Positions 36,889 to 45,620 are shown, counted from the stretch's first letter. The stretch is DNA of 64,000 nt from Neotamlana laminarinivorans (GCF_020523925.1 NZ_JAJAPW010000001.1:1-64000), one strand, 5' to 3'. Translations and numbers: made by a program. The notes: generated by a model from the sequence alone, not told the origin.

Positions 36889-37890
36889 ATGAGAAAATTT
36901 GTATGGCTTTATTTAATATTACTAGGAAATAACGTTTTTTCACAAGACATATCCGCAAGTGCTTTTTGCAGCGGAGGAAATGTGGAACGTTGGGTTCAGC
37001 TTTCTGAAGAATTGGCAGGAACAGATTTTTTAGGGGGGAGCGAAAGAATAGAATTGGAAATTTCAGGAGGTAGCTATCAAATGTATGGGAAAGCGGTGTA
37101 TTTAATAAGTTCTAGAGATGGTTTAAAAATTAGCGCTCATCAAGTAAATGGTGAATTGTCGTCGCATCATGAAGTTAAAATTTATGACAATGGTGCAGCT
37201 TCAAATTCTCAGGACAAATATATAATAGGTATTAAAATTCCTTCAGGGTGGCGCAATATTTGTATTCGTGCAAGAGCCTTAAAAAAACAGGAGTGGTTAA
37301 ATGTAATTGAAACAACAGAACCCAGTTTAGCAGATGTTACACCAGAGATAAATTGGAGTTATAAATCTTCATATAGTAATGGGTTTATTGTAGAAGGAAA
37401 TAATACTCCCATAAATTTAAGACCAAGTGCACCAAACGATTGGCAGTATCATTCCATCTATAGTCATTTATCCGGAGGTATGGCAATTCAACCAAAATGG
37501 AAAACAGGTAGCGAGAATTTGTTACTAATGCCCTCTGGTACGGGTAATCTAGGTATAGGGACTACTACACCAGACGCTAAACTTACCGTTTCTGGAAAAA
37601 TACACGCACAAGAAGTTAAAGTGACTATAGATGCTGGTGCCGATTTTGTATTTGGTAATAACTATATATTACCTAAACTTGAAGATGTTGAAAAATTTGT
37701 TAAAACAAATAAACATTTACCAGGAATTCAATCAGAAAAAGAAATGCAAGAAAATGGTTTACTTCTAGCAGAAATGAATATAAAGCTTCTTCAAAAAATT
37801 GAAGAGTTGACGCTTTATATAATTAAGCAACAGAAGGAAATTGACAATCTCAAATTTGAATTGCAACAAATCAAAGATCAAAGTAAATAA
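36889..37890 (+). CDS. Exported fibre-like protein with distinct N-terminal domain
   Basis: The 333-residue protein has a signal peptide ending VFSQ and an N-terminal beta-rich domain (FCSGGNVERWVQLSEELAGT to about residue 140) unlike its neighbours. One GIGTTTPDAKLTV motif precedes a divergent tail (ADFVF, HLPGIQSEKEM, LLQKIEELTLYIIKQ). This tail is closer to that of the gene at 4158 than to the adjacent paralogues, so two tail lineages coexist in each operon. It starts 2 bp after the preceding stop codon. Confidence 0.68.
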   Translation: MRKFVWLYLILLGNNVFSQDISASAFCSGGNVERWVQLSEELAGTDFLGGSERIELEISGGSYQMYGKAVYLISSRDGLKISAHQVNGELSSHHEVKIYDNGAASNSQDKYIIGIKIPSGWRNICIRARALKKQEWLNVIETTEPSLADVTPEINWSYKSSYSNGFIVEGNNTPINLRPSAPNDWQYHSIYSHLSGGMAIQPKWKTGSENLLLMPSGTGNLGIGTTTPDAKLTVSGKIHAQEVKVTIDAGADFVFGNNYILPKLEDVEKFVKTNKHLPGIQSEKEMQENGLLLAEMNIKLLQKIEELTLYIIKQQKEIDNLKFELQQIKDQSK

Positions 37891-37908
37891 TTTTTAAAAG
37901 ATATTTTT

Positions 37909-38667
37909 ATGAAAAATTTAGTATCAATATTATTCTTAATATTTACTTGTTTAACTTTTGGTCAGGCTATAACCGATACAGGAACTAAAGTAGGTATAGG
38001 AACAGATTCTCCGCTATCCGCATTACAATTAGGAAATACTGGGGCAAATAGTGAAAACTACATAACTTTTGGTAAGCGTATATCAACAATAGAAACTAAT
38101 TTACCATTTATAGGTCATGATTCTTTTGTAGATAGAAATGATTTAGGATTAGGAACAAGAAGTACGGCAGGAGCAATAAATTTTTATACAGGCAATTCTA
38201 CTGCCTTTGATTCTTCAAAAATAAGAATGCGAATTTTAAGTAATGGAAATATTGGCATAGGAACAGCTTTATCCAATAACCCCAATAATTATAAATTAGC
38301 TGTAAAAGGTACAATTGGTGCCCAAGAAGTAAAGGTTGAAAATTCATCCTTAACCTGGAGCGATTTTGTTTTTCATGATAATTATAACTTACCAACCTTA
38401 AAAGAAGTAGAACAACATATTAAAGAAAAAGGCCATTTAAAAGATATACCAAGCGCTAAAGACGTTGAGCAAAACGGTATCTTTCTTGGGGAAATGGATG
38501 CTAAACTTCTTCAAAAAATTGAAGAGTTGACGCTTTATATTATTGAGCAAGAAAAGAGAATAAAAAAAATAGAAGTCAAGAATAAAAGACTTGAAATTCA
38601 AAATCAAAATTTAAGTGTGCTATTGAAAAGATTAGAAATATTGGAAGATAAAATTATTAACAATTAG
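37909..38667 (+). CDS. Exported fibre-like protein with C-terminal SDFVF/LLQKIEELTLY module
   Basis: The 252-residue protein has a signal peptide (SILFLIFTCLTFGQ), the AITDTGTKVGIGT motif as in the gene at 35639, a short variable domain, then NIGIGT and the shared block KLAVKGTIGAQEVKVENSS to LLQKIEELTLYIIEQ. A coiled coil ends it. From about 38275 to 38550 the DNA is nearly the same as at 39145-39420 in the next fibre gene. This indicates recent duplication or gene conversion. Confidence 0.7.
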   Translation: MKNLVSILFLIFTCLTFGQAITDTGTKVGIGTDSPLSALQLGNTGANSENYITFGKRISTIETNLPFIGHDSFVDRNDLGLGTRSTAGAINFYTGNSTAFDSSKIRMRILSNGNIGIGTALSNNPNNYKLAVKGTIGAQEVKVENSSLTWSDFVFHDNYNLPTLKEVEQHIKEKGHLKDIPSAKDVEQNGIFLGEMDAKLLQKIEELTLYIIEQEKRIKKIEVKNKRLEIQNQNLSVLLKRLEILEDKIINN

Positions 38668-38670
38668 AAT

Positions 38671-39504
38671 ATGAAAAAGTTTATTATATTATTAATTATG
38701 ATCTGTTGTAAAATGGTTTTTACACAAACAACAGTTATTCCAATACAAGATAACAATTTAGAAGGTGGCGAATTATTATTAATGAATAGTAATTCAAACT
38801 ATAATAAATGGAGAATTGATAATTATGCTGGAAATCTTCGCTTTTTTCATGATGGAAAAACATATTTTTTTTTAAATTCATCTGGAAATTTAGGTATTGG
38901 GGCATATAATCCCTTGGCATTATTGCATGTCAATTCATCTACTCCTAATTCAGAATTAATAAGGCTTGATAATAATGGCTTACGAAGAACCTCTATTTTA
39001 AATTACTCAGATGGAACAACTGATAATGCTGGGTTACAATTTAAAAAGGAAAGTACAGTCGGGCAGTTCAAGTTTAGTAATTTAAATGGCGATTTGTTAA
39101 CTATTTTATCAAATGGTAATGTAGGAATAGGTACAACACTTTCTTCAAACCCCAATAATTACAAATTAGCCGTAAAAGGTACAATTGGCGCCCAAGAAGT
39201 AAAGGTTGAAAATTCATCCTTAACCTGGAGCGATTTTGTTTTTCATGATAATTACAACTTACCAAGTTTAAAGGAAGTAGAACAGCACATAAAAGAAAAA
39301 GGCCATTTAAAAGATATTCCTAGTGCTAAAGACGTTGAGCAAAACGGTATCTTTCTTGGGGAAATGGATGCTAAACTTCTTCAAAAAATTGAAGAGTTGA
39401 CGCTTTATATTATTGAGCAGGAAAAGCAATTACAGAAACAATCTTCAGAAATAAATGAATTAAAATCACTAGTTGATAAGTTACTTAATTTAAAAAGTGA
39501 ATAA
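38671..39504 (+). CDS. Exported fibre-like protein with C-terminal SDFVF/LLQKIEELTLY module
   Basis: The 277-residue protein has a signal peptide (FIILLIMICCKMVFTQ), a variable domain (about 20-150) with one GIGAYNPLALLHV motif, and the same tail block as the previous gene. It is the last of four tandem fibre genes. Its 3' end overlaps the start of the PilP-like gene by 8 bp, so fibre genes and machine genes are translationally coupled. Confidence 0.7.
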   Translation: MKKFIILLIMICCKMVFTQTTVIPIQDNNLEGGELLLMNSNSNYNKWRIDNYAGNLRFFHDGKTYFFLNSSGNLGIGAYNPLALLHVNSSTPNSELIRLDNNGLRRTSILNYSDGTTDNAGLQFKKESTVGQFKFSNLNGDLLTILSNGNVGIGTTLSSNPNNYKLAVKGTIGAQEVKVENSSLTWSDFVFHDNYNLPSLKEVEQHIKEKGHLKDIPSAKDVEQNGIFLGEMDAKLLQKIEELTLYIIEQEKQLQKQSSEINELKSLVDKLLNLKSE

Positions 39505-39955
39505 GAGGTTAAAAACATCCATTTTATTGGTTGCAGTAGTAATTGTTTGGGGTATTATTGCTTATAAATTTTTTACAACAATAAACCCCGAAACACCTAC
39601 TTTAAAAGTAGATGCTAAAAGTATAGTGTTTAAACCTGAAACACACAAAATTGACACGTTTTCAATACAATCTTTAAATAAAGATCCGTTTTTAGGTACA
39701 TACGCTAAAGTCCATAAAGTAGCTAAAATAAAACCTCGTATAACAAAAAAAACAAAACCTAGTATTAACATAACTTATCATGGTTTAATATCTCAACAAG
39801 AAGCGGACAATCATATTTATATTATAACCATTTCTGGAACACAGTATTTAATGAAGCTTAAGCAAACAGTACAAGGCGTTAAGTTATTAAAAGGAAATAT
39901 GAATCAAGTCACTTTAAATTATAATGGCAGCAAAAAAGTAGTTAAGAAACAATGA
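39497..39955 (+). CDS. PilP/GspC-like periplasmic linker protein
   Basis: The 152-residue protein has one N-terminal membrane segment (TSILLVAVVIVWGIIAYKFF), a linker with the DPF motif (LNKDPFLGT) typical of PilP, and a small beta domain with ITYHGLISQQEADNHIYIIT resembling the homology region of PilP/GspC. Such proteins connect the inner-membrane platform to the secretin. The start is GTG at 39497, inside the end of the preceding fibre gene. The identification rests on topology, motif and context. Confidence 0.7.
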   Translation: MNKRLKTSILLVAVVIVWGIIAYKFFTTINPETPTLKVDAKSIVFKPETHKIDTFSIQSLNKDPFLGTYAKVHKVAKIKPRITKKTKPSINITYHGLISQQEADNHIYIITISGTQYLMKLKQTVQGVKLLKGNMNQVTLNYNGSKKVVKKQ

Positions 39956-41217
39956 AAAATTTAAGAGTAAAAGCAGGGGCTCTGCAATTAACAGTTTTTA
40001 TAGTTGTTGTAGTGGCAGTTTTACTCGCAGGTTTTGTGTTATTAACGCACACACAAAAACAGTTTAAAATAAAAACGGCTTTTATTAAAGAAACTATCAC
40101 TAATGCCAATAGTGGTATAAATTATATGTTAGCTAATACAATTGTTGAGAAGGATACAACGGAGTTACCTTTAAACGCTCCTGAGTTTAAAACACTAAAA
40201 GTGTACAAATCTTATTGGGGTATTTTTCAAAATATCACATCGGTGTCTCAAATTCATCATAATATATTTAAAAAAAGTGCTTTTGTAGGAGGTACTAAAA
40301 ATAGTATAAACCAAGTAGCTCTGTTTTTAAAAGATAATAATAGGCCATTGGTTGTGGTGGCGAATACTAAAATTGAGGGACTAAGTTATATACCTAAACA
40401 AGGTGTGCGAACAGGTAATATTTCCGGACATTCTTACTATGGTAATCAATTAATTTATGGTACAACAAAAACCAGTAGTTCTAAACTACCCCAAATTTCC
40501 AATAGAGTTCTGGAAGAGATTAAAAATATTGATAATCAATTCAACAAGGTGGATACCGATCAATTTGTTAATCTAAAAACATCAAGAACACATTATAATT
40601 CTTTTTTTAAATCTTCAAAGCTTATCTATAGTGCAAGCCACTTAGTGTTGTCCAATGTTAAAATTAAAGGTAAATTTTTGGTACAATCTAATACTAAAAT
40701 AACGGTTGAAGCTAATACAGAATTGAATGATATAATACTTATCGCACCAGAGATTGAGGTAAAGAGTAATACTAAAGGAAATTTTCAAGCTTTTGCCAGT
40801 AACTTCATAGAAATAGGTTCTAATTGTAAATTACAATATCCTACGGCTTTAATTTTGAATGATAAAAGTAAGGGATTAAATGTTACATCTCAAGATCAAT
40901 CAAAAATTATAATAAACTCAGGAACCGAAATTAAAGGTGAAATACTGTATTTAGGCGAATCGGTTGGTTATAAACCCAATGTGGTTATTAATAGGAATAC
41001 AACTGTTTATGGTGAGGTGTATTGCGAACAAAATATGGAGTTATTGGGCACTGTATACGGCAGTGTATTTACATCTAGTTTTGTTGCAAATCAATCAGGT
41101 TCATCCTATCAAAATCATTTATATAATGCACAAATAAGTGCCAGCAAATTGCCAGATGAGTATATTGGTGTATTATTTAATAACAGTGAAAAAGGCATAG
41201 CGAAATGGCTGTATTAA
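39952..41217 (+). CDS. Large minor pseudopilin-like protein (PilX/GspK position) with beta-solenoid domain
   Basis: The 421-residue protein has a short basic leader and a hydrophobic helix (LQLTVFIVVVVAVLLAGFVL) like PilX/GspK proteins, but no Glu at position 5. The C-terminal half (about 225-380) has repeating strands such as IKGKFLVQSNTKITVEANTE and APEIEVKSNTKGNFQAFASN. These resemble a bactofilin-like or other beta-solenoid fold, which is unusual for GspK. Start and stop codons of neighbours overlap (ATGA at 39952). It may form the tip of the pseudopilus. Confidence 0.65.
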   Translation: MKNLRVKAGALQLTVFIVVVVAVLLAGFVLLTHTQKQFKIKTAFIKETITNANSGINYMLANTIVEKDTTELPLNAPEFKTLKVYKSYWGIFQNITSVSQIHHNIFKKSAFVGGTKNSINQVALFLKDNNRPLVVVANTKIEGLSYIPKQGVRTGNISGHSYYGNQLIYGTTKTSSSKLPQISNRVLEEIKNIDNQFNKVDTDQFVNLKTSRTHYNSFFKSSKLIYSASHLVLSNVKIKGKFLVQSNTKITVEANTELNDIILIAPEIEVKSNTKGNFQAFASNFIEIGSNCKLQYPTALILNDKSKGLNVTSQDQSKIIINSGTEIKGEILYLGESVGYKPNVVINRNTTVYGEVYCEQNMELLGTVYGSVFTSSFVANQSGSSYQNHLYNAQISASKLPDEYIGVLFNNSEKGIAKWLY

Positions 41218-41546
41218 AAAAAATACCAGCATCAACACTTATGGAAACCTTAGTGGCTTCTGTGTTATTAGTTGTTGTTTTTATGATTGCAAGTATGATT
41301 TTAAACAATTTGTTTTCAAATACAATTAAAACAAATAGAAGGGGTATAGAGAGCTATATTAATGAATTACAATACCAATTTAAAAATAATAAAATACGAG
41401 TACCTTATACAGATGATTACAAAAAGTGGGAAATAGAAGTAACAAAGGAAGTTATAAATAACCAATTTAAAGTAATTTATCAAGCCATTAATATCGAAAC
41501 GAAGCAGGAATTAATAAAAATAGATAATGCCCAGAGCAATAACTAA
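41205..41546 (+). CDS. Minor pseudopilin (GspI-like)
   Basis: The 113-residue protein has a class III signal: MAVLKKIPASTLMETLVASV, with Glu at mature position 5 if cleaved after Ala, followed by a hydrophobic helix. The C-terminal domain is short. It overlaps the previous gene by 13 bp and the next by 20 bp. Size and order before a GspJ-like gene suggest the GspI role. Confidence 0.78.
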   Translation: MAVLKKIPASTLMETLVASVLLVVVFMIASMILNNLFSNTIKTNRRGIESYINELQYQFKNNKIRVPYTDDYKKWEIEVTKEVINNQFKVIYQAINIETKQELIKIDNAQSNN

Positions 41547-41994
41547 AATAAAAGCCTTTACATTAAGTGAAATGATTATTGTAATGATAATTACTAGTAT
41601 TGTAGTTGCAATGGCGTTTTCGATATTGCATTTGGTTCAAAAACATATGAGTGTGATTCAAAATAATTTTGCTAATAACTCAGAAATTGATAAACTAGAC
41701 CAATTACTTTGGTTAGATTTTAATAGGTATTCAACAATTTATAAAAACACATCAGAAGATATTGTTGTGTTCAAAAATGAAATAGATTCAGTAGTATATC
41801 AGTTTAATAAAAAATTTATTGTTAAAAATACAGATACAATAAAAGTGTCTTTAAAAACAAAATCTTTTTTTTTAAATGGAAATAAAGCAACAAATTCAAT
41901 TATTGATGCCATAAAATTGGAAACTGATAGCATATCTCAAAATCAAGTTCTTTTTGTTTTTAAAGAAAATGATGCAACGCATTACATGAATTAA
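41527..41994 (+). CDS. Minor pseudopilin (GspJ-like)
   Basis: The 155-residue protein has a clear prepilin signal, KIKAFTLSEMIIVMIITSIV, with Glu at mature position 5 and Ala at the residue before cleavage. The rest is beta-rich. It overlaps both neighbours (stop TAA shares its last base with the GspF start). The pair with the gene at 41205 matches minor pseudopilins that initiate a pseudopilus. Confidence 0.8.
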   Translation: MPRAITKIKAFTLSEMIIVMIITSIVVAMAFSILHLVQKHMSVIQNNFANNSEIDKLDQLLWLDFNRYSTIYKNTSEDIVVFKNEIDSVVYQFNKKFIVKNTDTIKVSLKTKSFFLNGNKATNSIIDAIKLETDSISQNQVLFVFKENDATHYMN

Positions 41995-43127
41995 TGGCTT
42001 TCCAAATAAACGAAATATCAAATTTTAAAACTTCTAATCATAAGGAAAGAAAACGAGCGTCTTTTTTACAGAAAGAAGTAACTTTTTTTAATTCAGTATT
42101 TGGAAATAAGGTTAAAGAAGACTTTTACACCGAATTAGGAGTTTTGTTAAAGGCAGGAATAACCTTAAGAGATGGTTTAGAGCTATTAGCTCAATCTATA
42201 AAGAAAAAACAAGATCAGAACATATTAAAACATATAATTGGTGATATAGTTTCGGGTAAAACCCTATCTGAAGCGTTATATTCTCAAAAAGAATTTACTA
42301 GGTACGAGTATTATTCTTTAAAAATAGGAGAGGAGACGGGAACCTTACCTTTAATTTCCGAGCAACTAGGCTATTTTTATACAAAAAAAAATGAACAACG
42401 TAGAAATTTAATAAGTGCCTTAACTTATCCAATTATAATTTTAAGTACAGCAATTTTAGTAGTGTTTTTTATGTTGCGTTATGTAGTGCCTATGTTCCAA
42501 GATATCTTTAAGCAACAAAATGTCGAGCTTCCTACCATTACAAAAATAATAATAAAGCTATCCGCTTTAATAGGTGACTATGGATTGTTATTTTTTATAA
42601 TTTTTGCCATTTTATTTGTCTTAAATAGATTGTTTAAAAGTAATTTACGCTTATCTAAAATTAAGGATAGTATCATTTTTAAAACCCCATACATAGGTAA
42701 TTTTATTAAAGTTATTTACTTATCACAATTTACCCAGGCAGTATCGCTTTTAACAACTTCTAAAGTACCCATGGTGCAAAGTATTCAATTGGTGAAACAA
42801 ATGATAGATTTTTTTCCTTTGCAAGAGGCTTTAAGTAAAGTAGAGTTATCGCTTCTTAAAGGAAAATCTTTGAGTAGTAGTCTTAGTGAAAATAAATTGT
42901 TTGATAATAAAATGGTGGCGTTGGTTAAAGTTGCAGAAGAAACAAATAAAACAGAATTAATTTTCGATAGACTTAACATGCAATATCATACGCAAATGCA
43001 ACAGCAATCTAAAATTTTATCTACAATAATGGAGCCCTTAATTATTTTATTAGTGGCTGTTTTAGTAGGTGTAATTTTAATAGCTATGTACTTACCAATG
43101 TTTAAACTAAGCAGCGCTATCGGTTAA
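41994..43127 (+). CDS. gspF: GspF/PilC inner-membrane platform protein
   Basis: The 377-residue protein has two GspF domains. The first (about 40-160) contains FYTELGVLLKAGITLRDGLELL and GEETGTLPLI; the second (about 240-360) contains FTQAVSLLTTSKVPMVQSIQ and VAEETNKTELIF. Three membrane segments are seen, the last at the C-terminus (LIILLVAVLVGVILIAMYLP). It is the platform for GspE and the pseudopilus. The minus-strand operon that holds gspE has no gspF, so the two operons complement each other. Confidence 0.93.
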   Translation: MAFQINEISNFKTSNHKERKRASFLQKEVTFFNSVFGNKVKEDFYTELGVLLKAGITLRDGLELLAQSIKKKQDQNILKHIIGDIVSGKTLSEALYSQKEFTRYEYYSLKIGEETGTLPLISEQLGYFYTKKNEQRRNLISALTYPIIILSTAILVVFFMLRYVVPMFQDIFKQQNVELPTITKIIIKLSALIGDYGLLFFIIFAILFVLNRLFKSNLRLSKIKDSIIFKTPYIGNFIKVIYLSQFTQAVSLLTTSKVPMVQSIQLVKQMIDFFPLQEALSKVELSLLKGKSLSSSLSENKLFDNKMVALVKVAEETNKTELIFDRLNMQYHTQMQQQSKILSTIMEPLIILLVAVLVGVILIAMYLPMFKLSSAIG

Positions 43128-43272
43128 TTTTGCTATAATTTAATTATAAAATTTTATGTCATTGAATTATTAATAATTAATGAGAAGAATAGATAGCAAT
43201 TCAAGAGTAATGAAAAATAAATTATTAGCATACTATAATGCATTTTATGTTGAATTAATGTTGGTTAAGTCT

Positions 43273-43455
43273 TAAATTTGTAGACAAGACGTTCTATTAA
43301 AACAAACTATTTCAAACTTTTTAAAGGGTTAACTATTCGGTTAACACGGATTGTCTAAACTTTTAAAAGTATTGATTTTACAAGGTATATTAAATTGGGG
43401 TGTCATCCTGCCACCCCGACAAAAAAAGCCAGAAACTTATGTTTCTGGCTTTTTT
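43273..43455 (+). ncRNA. Possible structured small RNA or long 3' UTR between GspF and the uronate genes
   Basis: The gap 43128-43582 has no convincing gene. It contains a promoter-like TTG (43250-43252), N20, TAAATTTG (43273-43280), then several possible stems. These are GTTAAC/GTTAAC (43328-43345), GGGGTG/CACCCC (43397-43417) and a strong terminator at 43422-43455. An outer pair TAGACAA/TTGTCTA (43281-43287 with 43351-43357) would begin before the expected start site, which weakens the model. It may instead be the 3' UTR of the GspF operon. Confidence 0.3.
43422..43455 (+). terminator. Strong Rho-independent terminator
   Basis: A perfect 9-bp stem GCCAGAAAC / GTTTCTGGC with TTAT loop is flanked by A and T runs, so it could work in both directions. 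It separates the secretion operon from the uronate genes. Confidence 0.88.
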
Positions 43456-43549
43456 ATTTCTATTCTAAAACCATATAATTATTACAAGAAGTTTTTAATC
43501 TATCATTAATTAAGTCGGTAATTTATTTAAAGCAGAGCTATAATTTTAA

Positions 43550-43557
43550 TAAATTTG
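43550..43557 (+). promoter_or_regulatory. -7 promoter element of the mannonate gene pair
   Basis: TAAATTTG matches TAnnTTTG exactly and lies 25 bp before the SDR start codon. No GntR-type operator of the TTGGTACACCAA class is seen here, unlike at the lyase promoter downstream. Confidence 0.45.
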
Positions 43558-43582
43558 AAAGCAAAATTTTAATAAATTAATA

Positions 43583-44395
43583 ATGAATTTATTCAATTTA
43601 GATAATAAAGTTATACTAGTTACTGGTGGAGGCGGTGTTTTAGGCGGTAGTATGGCAGAATACCTATTAACTCAAGGTGCAACCGTTTTAATATTACATT
43701 ATAAAGAACAAACGGTAACAGATACGGTAATTCGATTACAAAAAGTAAGCACTAAAGTTGATGGCTTTGTATGTAATGTTGTAGATGAAGAAAGTATTAA
43801 ACAAACCGCCGATAAAATACTTGAAAAATATAAGCAGATAGATGTTTTAATTAATGCAGCTGGTGGTAACATGCCAGGAGCAACTGTAGGGCCAAATCAA
43901 AGTGTTTTTGATATTGATATGGGAGATTTTAAAAAAGTGGTAGACTTAAACCTTTTTGGTAGTATAATTCCTTCTATCGTTTTTGGTAAAGCCATGGCAA
44001 ATCAAAAACAAGGTGTTATAATTAATATGTCGTCTATGGCAGCCGACAGAACCATAACTCGTGTTGCTGGTTATTCAGCTTCAAAAGCAGCAATAGATAA
44101 TTATACAAAATGGCTTGCTGTAGAATTAGCTTTAAAGTACGGAGATGGACTTAGAGTTAATGCTATAGCTCCAGGTTTTTTTATAGGAAATCAAAATAGA
44201 AAGCTTCTATTGAATGACGATGGTAGTTATACAGATAGAGGAAATACCATAATAAATAATACACCAATGAAACGTTTTGGTGATGCCAACGAATTGCACG
44301 GGGCATTACATTATTTATGTGCCGATGCTTCAAAATTTGTTACCGGCATTGTAATTCCAGTAGATGGTGGTTTCAGTGCATTTAGCGGGGTTTAA
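43583..44395 (+). CDS. SDR-family D-mannonate oxidoreductase (fructuronate reductase type)
   Basis: The 270-residue protein is a short-chain dehydrogenase with the nucleotide motif VTGGGGVLGGSMAEYL (about 14-29), the NAAGG motif (about residues 92-96) and the catalytic YSASK (about 172-176). The C-terminal end is GIVIPVDGGFSAFSGV. SDR proteins of this type next to uxuA interconvert D-fructuronate and D-mannonate. It lies 20 bp upstream of uxuA in a two-gene operon closed by a terminator. Confidence 0.82.
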   Translation: MNLFNLDNKVILVTGGGGVLGGSMAEYLLTQGATVLILHYKEQTVTDTVIRLQKVSTKVDGFVCNVVDEESIKQTADKILEKYKQIDVLINAAGGNMPGATVGPNQSVFDIDMGDFKKVVDLNLFGSIIPSIVFGKAMANQKQGVIINMSSMAADRTITRVAGYSASKAAIDNYTKWLAVELALKYGDGLRVNAIAPGFFIGNQNRKLLLNDDGSYTDRGNTIINNTPMKRFGDANELHGALHYLCADASKFVTGIVIPVDGGFSAFSGV

Positions 44396-44415
44396 TTAAA
44401 TTTATACGTTTAAAA

Positions 44416-45573
44416 ATGATAGAATCTTTTAGATGGTTTGGGGTTAAGGACTCTGTAAAATTATCAGATATAAAACAAGCCGGAGCAACAGGTGTTGTTA
44501 CAGCCTTACATCATATTGCAAATGGTGAAATTTGGGAAATTAATGAAATTAATAAAGTAAAACATGAGATTGAAGCTCATGGATTAGAATGGACGTTTAT
44601 TGAAAGTATTCCTATTCACGAAAATATTAAACTACGAAAAGGCGACTACAAAACACGTATTGAAAATTATAAACAAAGTCTTAAAAATGTAGCGGCCTGT
44701 GGTATAAAAAATGTATGTTACAATTTTATGCCAGTTTTAGATTGGACACGAACAGAACTTTTTTGGAAGTTAGATGATGGTAGTACAGCCTTACGCTTTG
44801 ATAAAGTTGAAATGGCAGTTTTCGAAAAATTTATAATGCAACGCGAAGGAGTAGAAAACGATTATACACCCGAAATTTTAAAACAAGCTGAAAGTCGTTT
44901 TAATGCTATGTCGGCCAATGAAAAGCAACGTTTAGAAGACAGTGTATTAAAAGGGTTACCAGGCACTGTAGATGATTTAACCATTCCTGTATTTAAAGAA
45001 ATGATTGCGCAATACGATGCAATTTCTCATACAGATTTAAAAGCTAATTTGTCATATTTTTTAAATGAAGTTATTCCTGTTTGCGAAGAACATGGAATTG
45101 TTATGGCCATTCATCCAGACGACCCACCTATGGATATTTTAGGATTACCTAGAATTATTAAATCTGAAGATGATTTAGATGATTTAATAAGTTTTGTAGA
45201 TAGCCCTGCAAACGGTATTACATTTTGTACCGGTTCTCTAGGCGCTAATCCAGCAAATAATCTTCCTGAAATGATAAAAAAGTTTGCTAAACGCATTCAC
45301 TTTTTTCATCTTAGAAATGTAAGGCGAGAAGAAGATGGTAGCTTTTATGAAGATAATCATTTAGATGGCTCTACAGATATGTACGAAGTTGTTAAGGCAG
45401 CATTACAGATTGAAAAAGATAGGAATTTGCAAATACCCATGCGTCCTGATCATGGGCATCAAATGCTAGATGATTTAAAAAATAATGATGCTTATGCAGG
45501 CTATACAGCCATTGGTAGATTAAGAGGTTTGGCCGAAATTAGAGGTTTAGCTTTGGGTATTTCAAAATCTTAA
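44416..45573 (+). CDS. uxuA: Mannonate dehydratase
   Basis: The 385-residue protein has UxuA family features throughout: IESFRWFGVKDSVKLSDIKQ at the start, MAIHPDDPPMDILGLPRII in the middle, and HFFHLRNVRREEDGSFYED and MRPDHGHQMLDD near the end, carrying the metal-binding His, Asp and Cys region. It dehydrates D-mannonate to 2-keto-3-deoxy-D-gluconate (KDG). Alginate degradation also passes through KDG, so both branches converge on KDG. The length matches the family. Confidence 0.95.
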   Translation: MIESFRWFGVKDSVKLSDIKQAGATGVVTALHHIANGEIWEINEINKVKHEIEAHGLEWTFIESIPIHENIKLRKGDYKTRIENYKQSLKNVAACGIKNVCYNFMPVLDWTRTELFWKLDDGSTALRFDKVEMAVFEKFIMQREGVENDYTPEILKQAESRFNAMSANEKQRLEDSVLKGLPGTVDDLTIPVFKEMIAQYDAISHTDLKANLSYFLNEVIPVCEEHGIVMAIHPDDPPMDILGLPRIIKSEDDLDDLISFVDSPANGITFCTGSLGANPANNLPEMIKKFAKRIHFFHLRNVRREEDGSFYEDNHLDGSTDMYEVVKAALQIEKDRNLQIPMRPDHGHQMLDDLKNNDAYAGYTAIGRLRGLAEIRGLALGISKS

Positions 45574-45592
45574 ATACTTATTCAAACAATTA

Positions 45593-45620
45593 AATATCGG
45601 GTTCGCCCGATATTTTTTTT
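45593..45620 (+). terminator. Terminator after uxuA
   Basis: A perfect 9-bp stem AATATCGGG / CCCGATATT with a TTCG tetraloop is followed by a run of T. Confidence 0.9.

Noticed and set aside
4158-39504. Peptidase S74 (endosialidase chaperone) domains at the ends of the fibre-like proteins
   Set aside because: The tails have SDFVF...HLKDIPSA...LLQKIEELTLY and lack the Ser-Lys autocleavage motif of S74 as I know it, so I describe them only as fibre-like.
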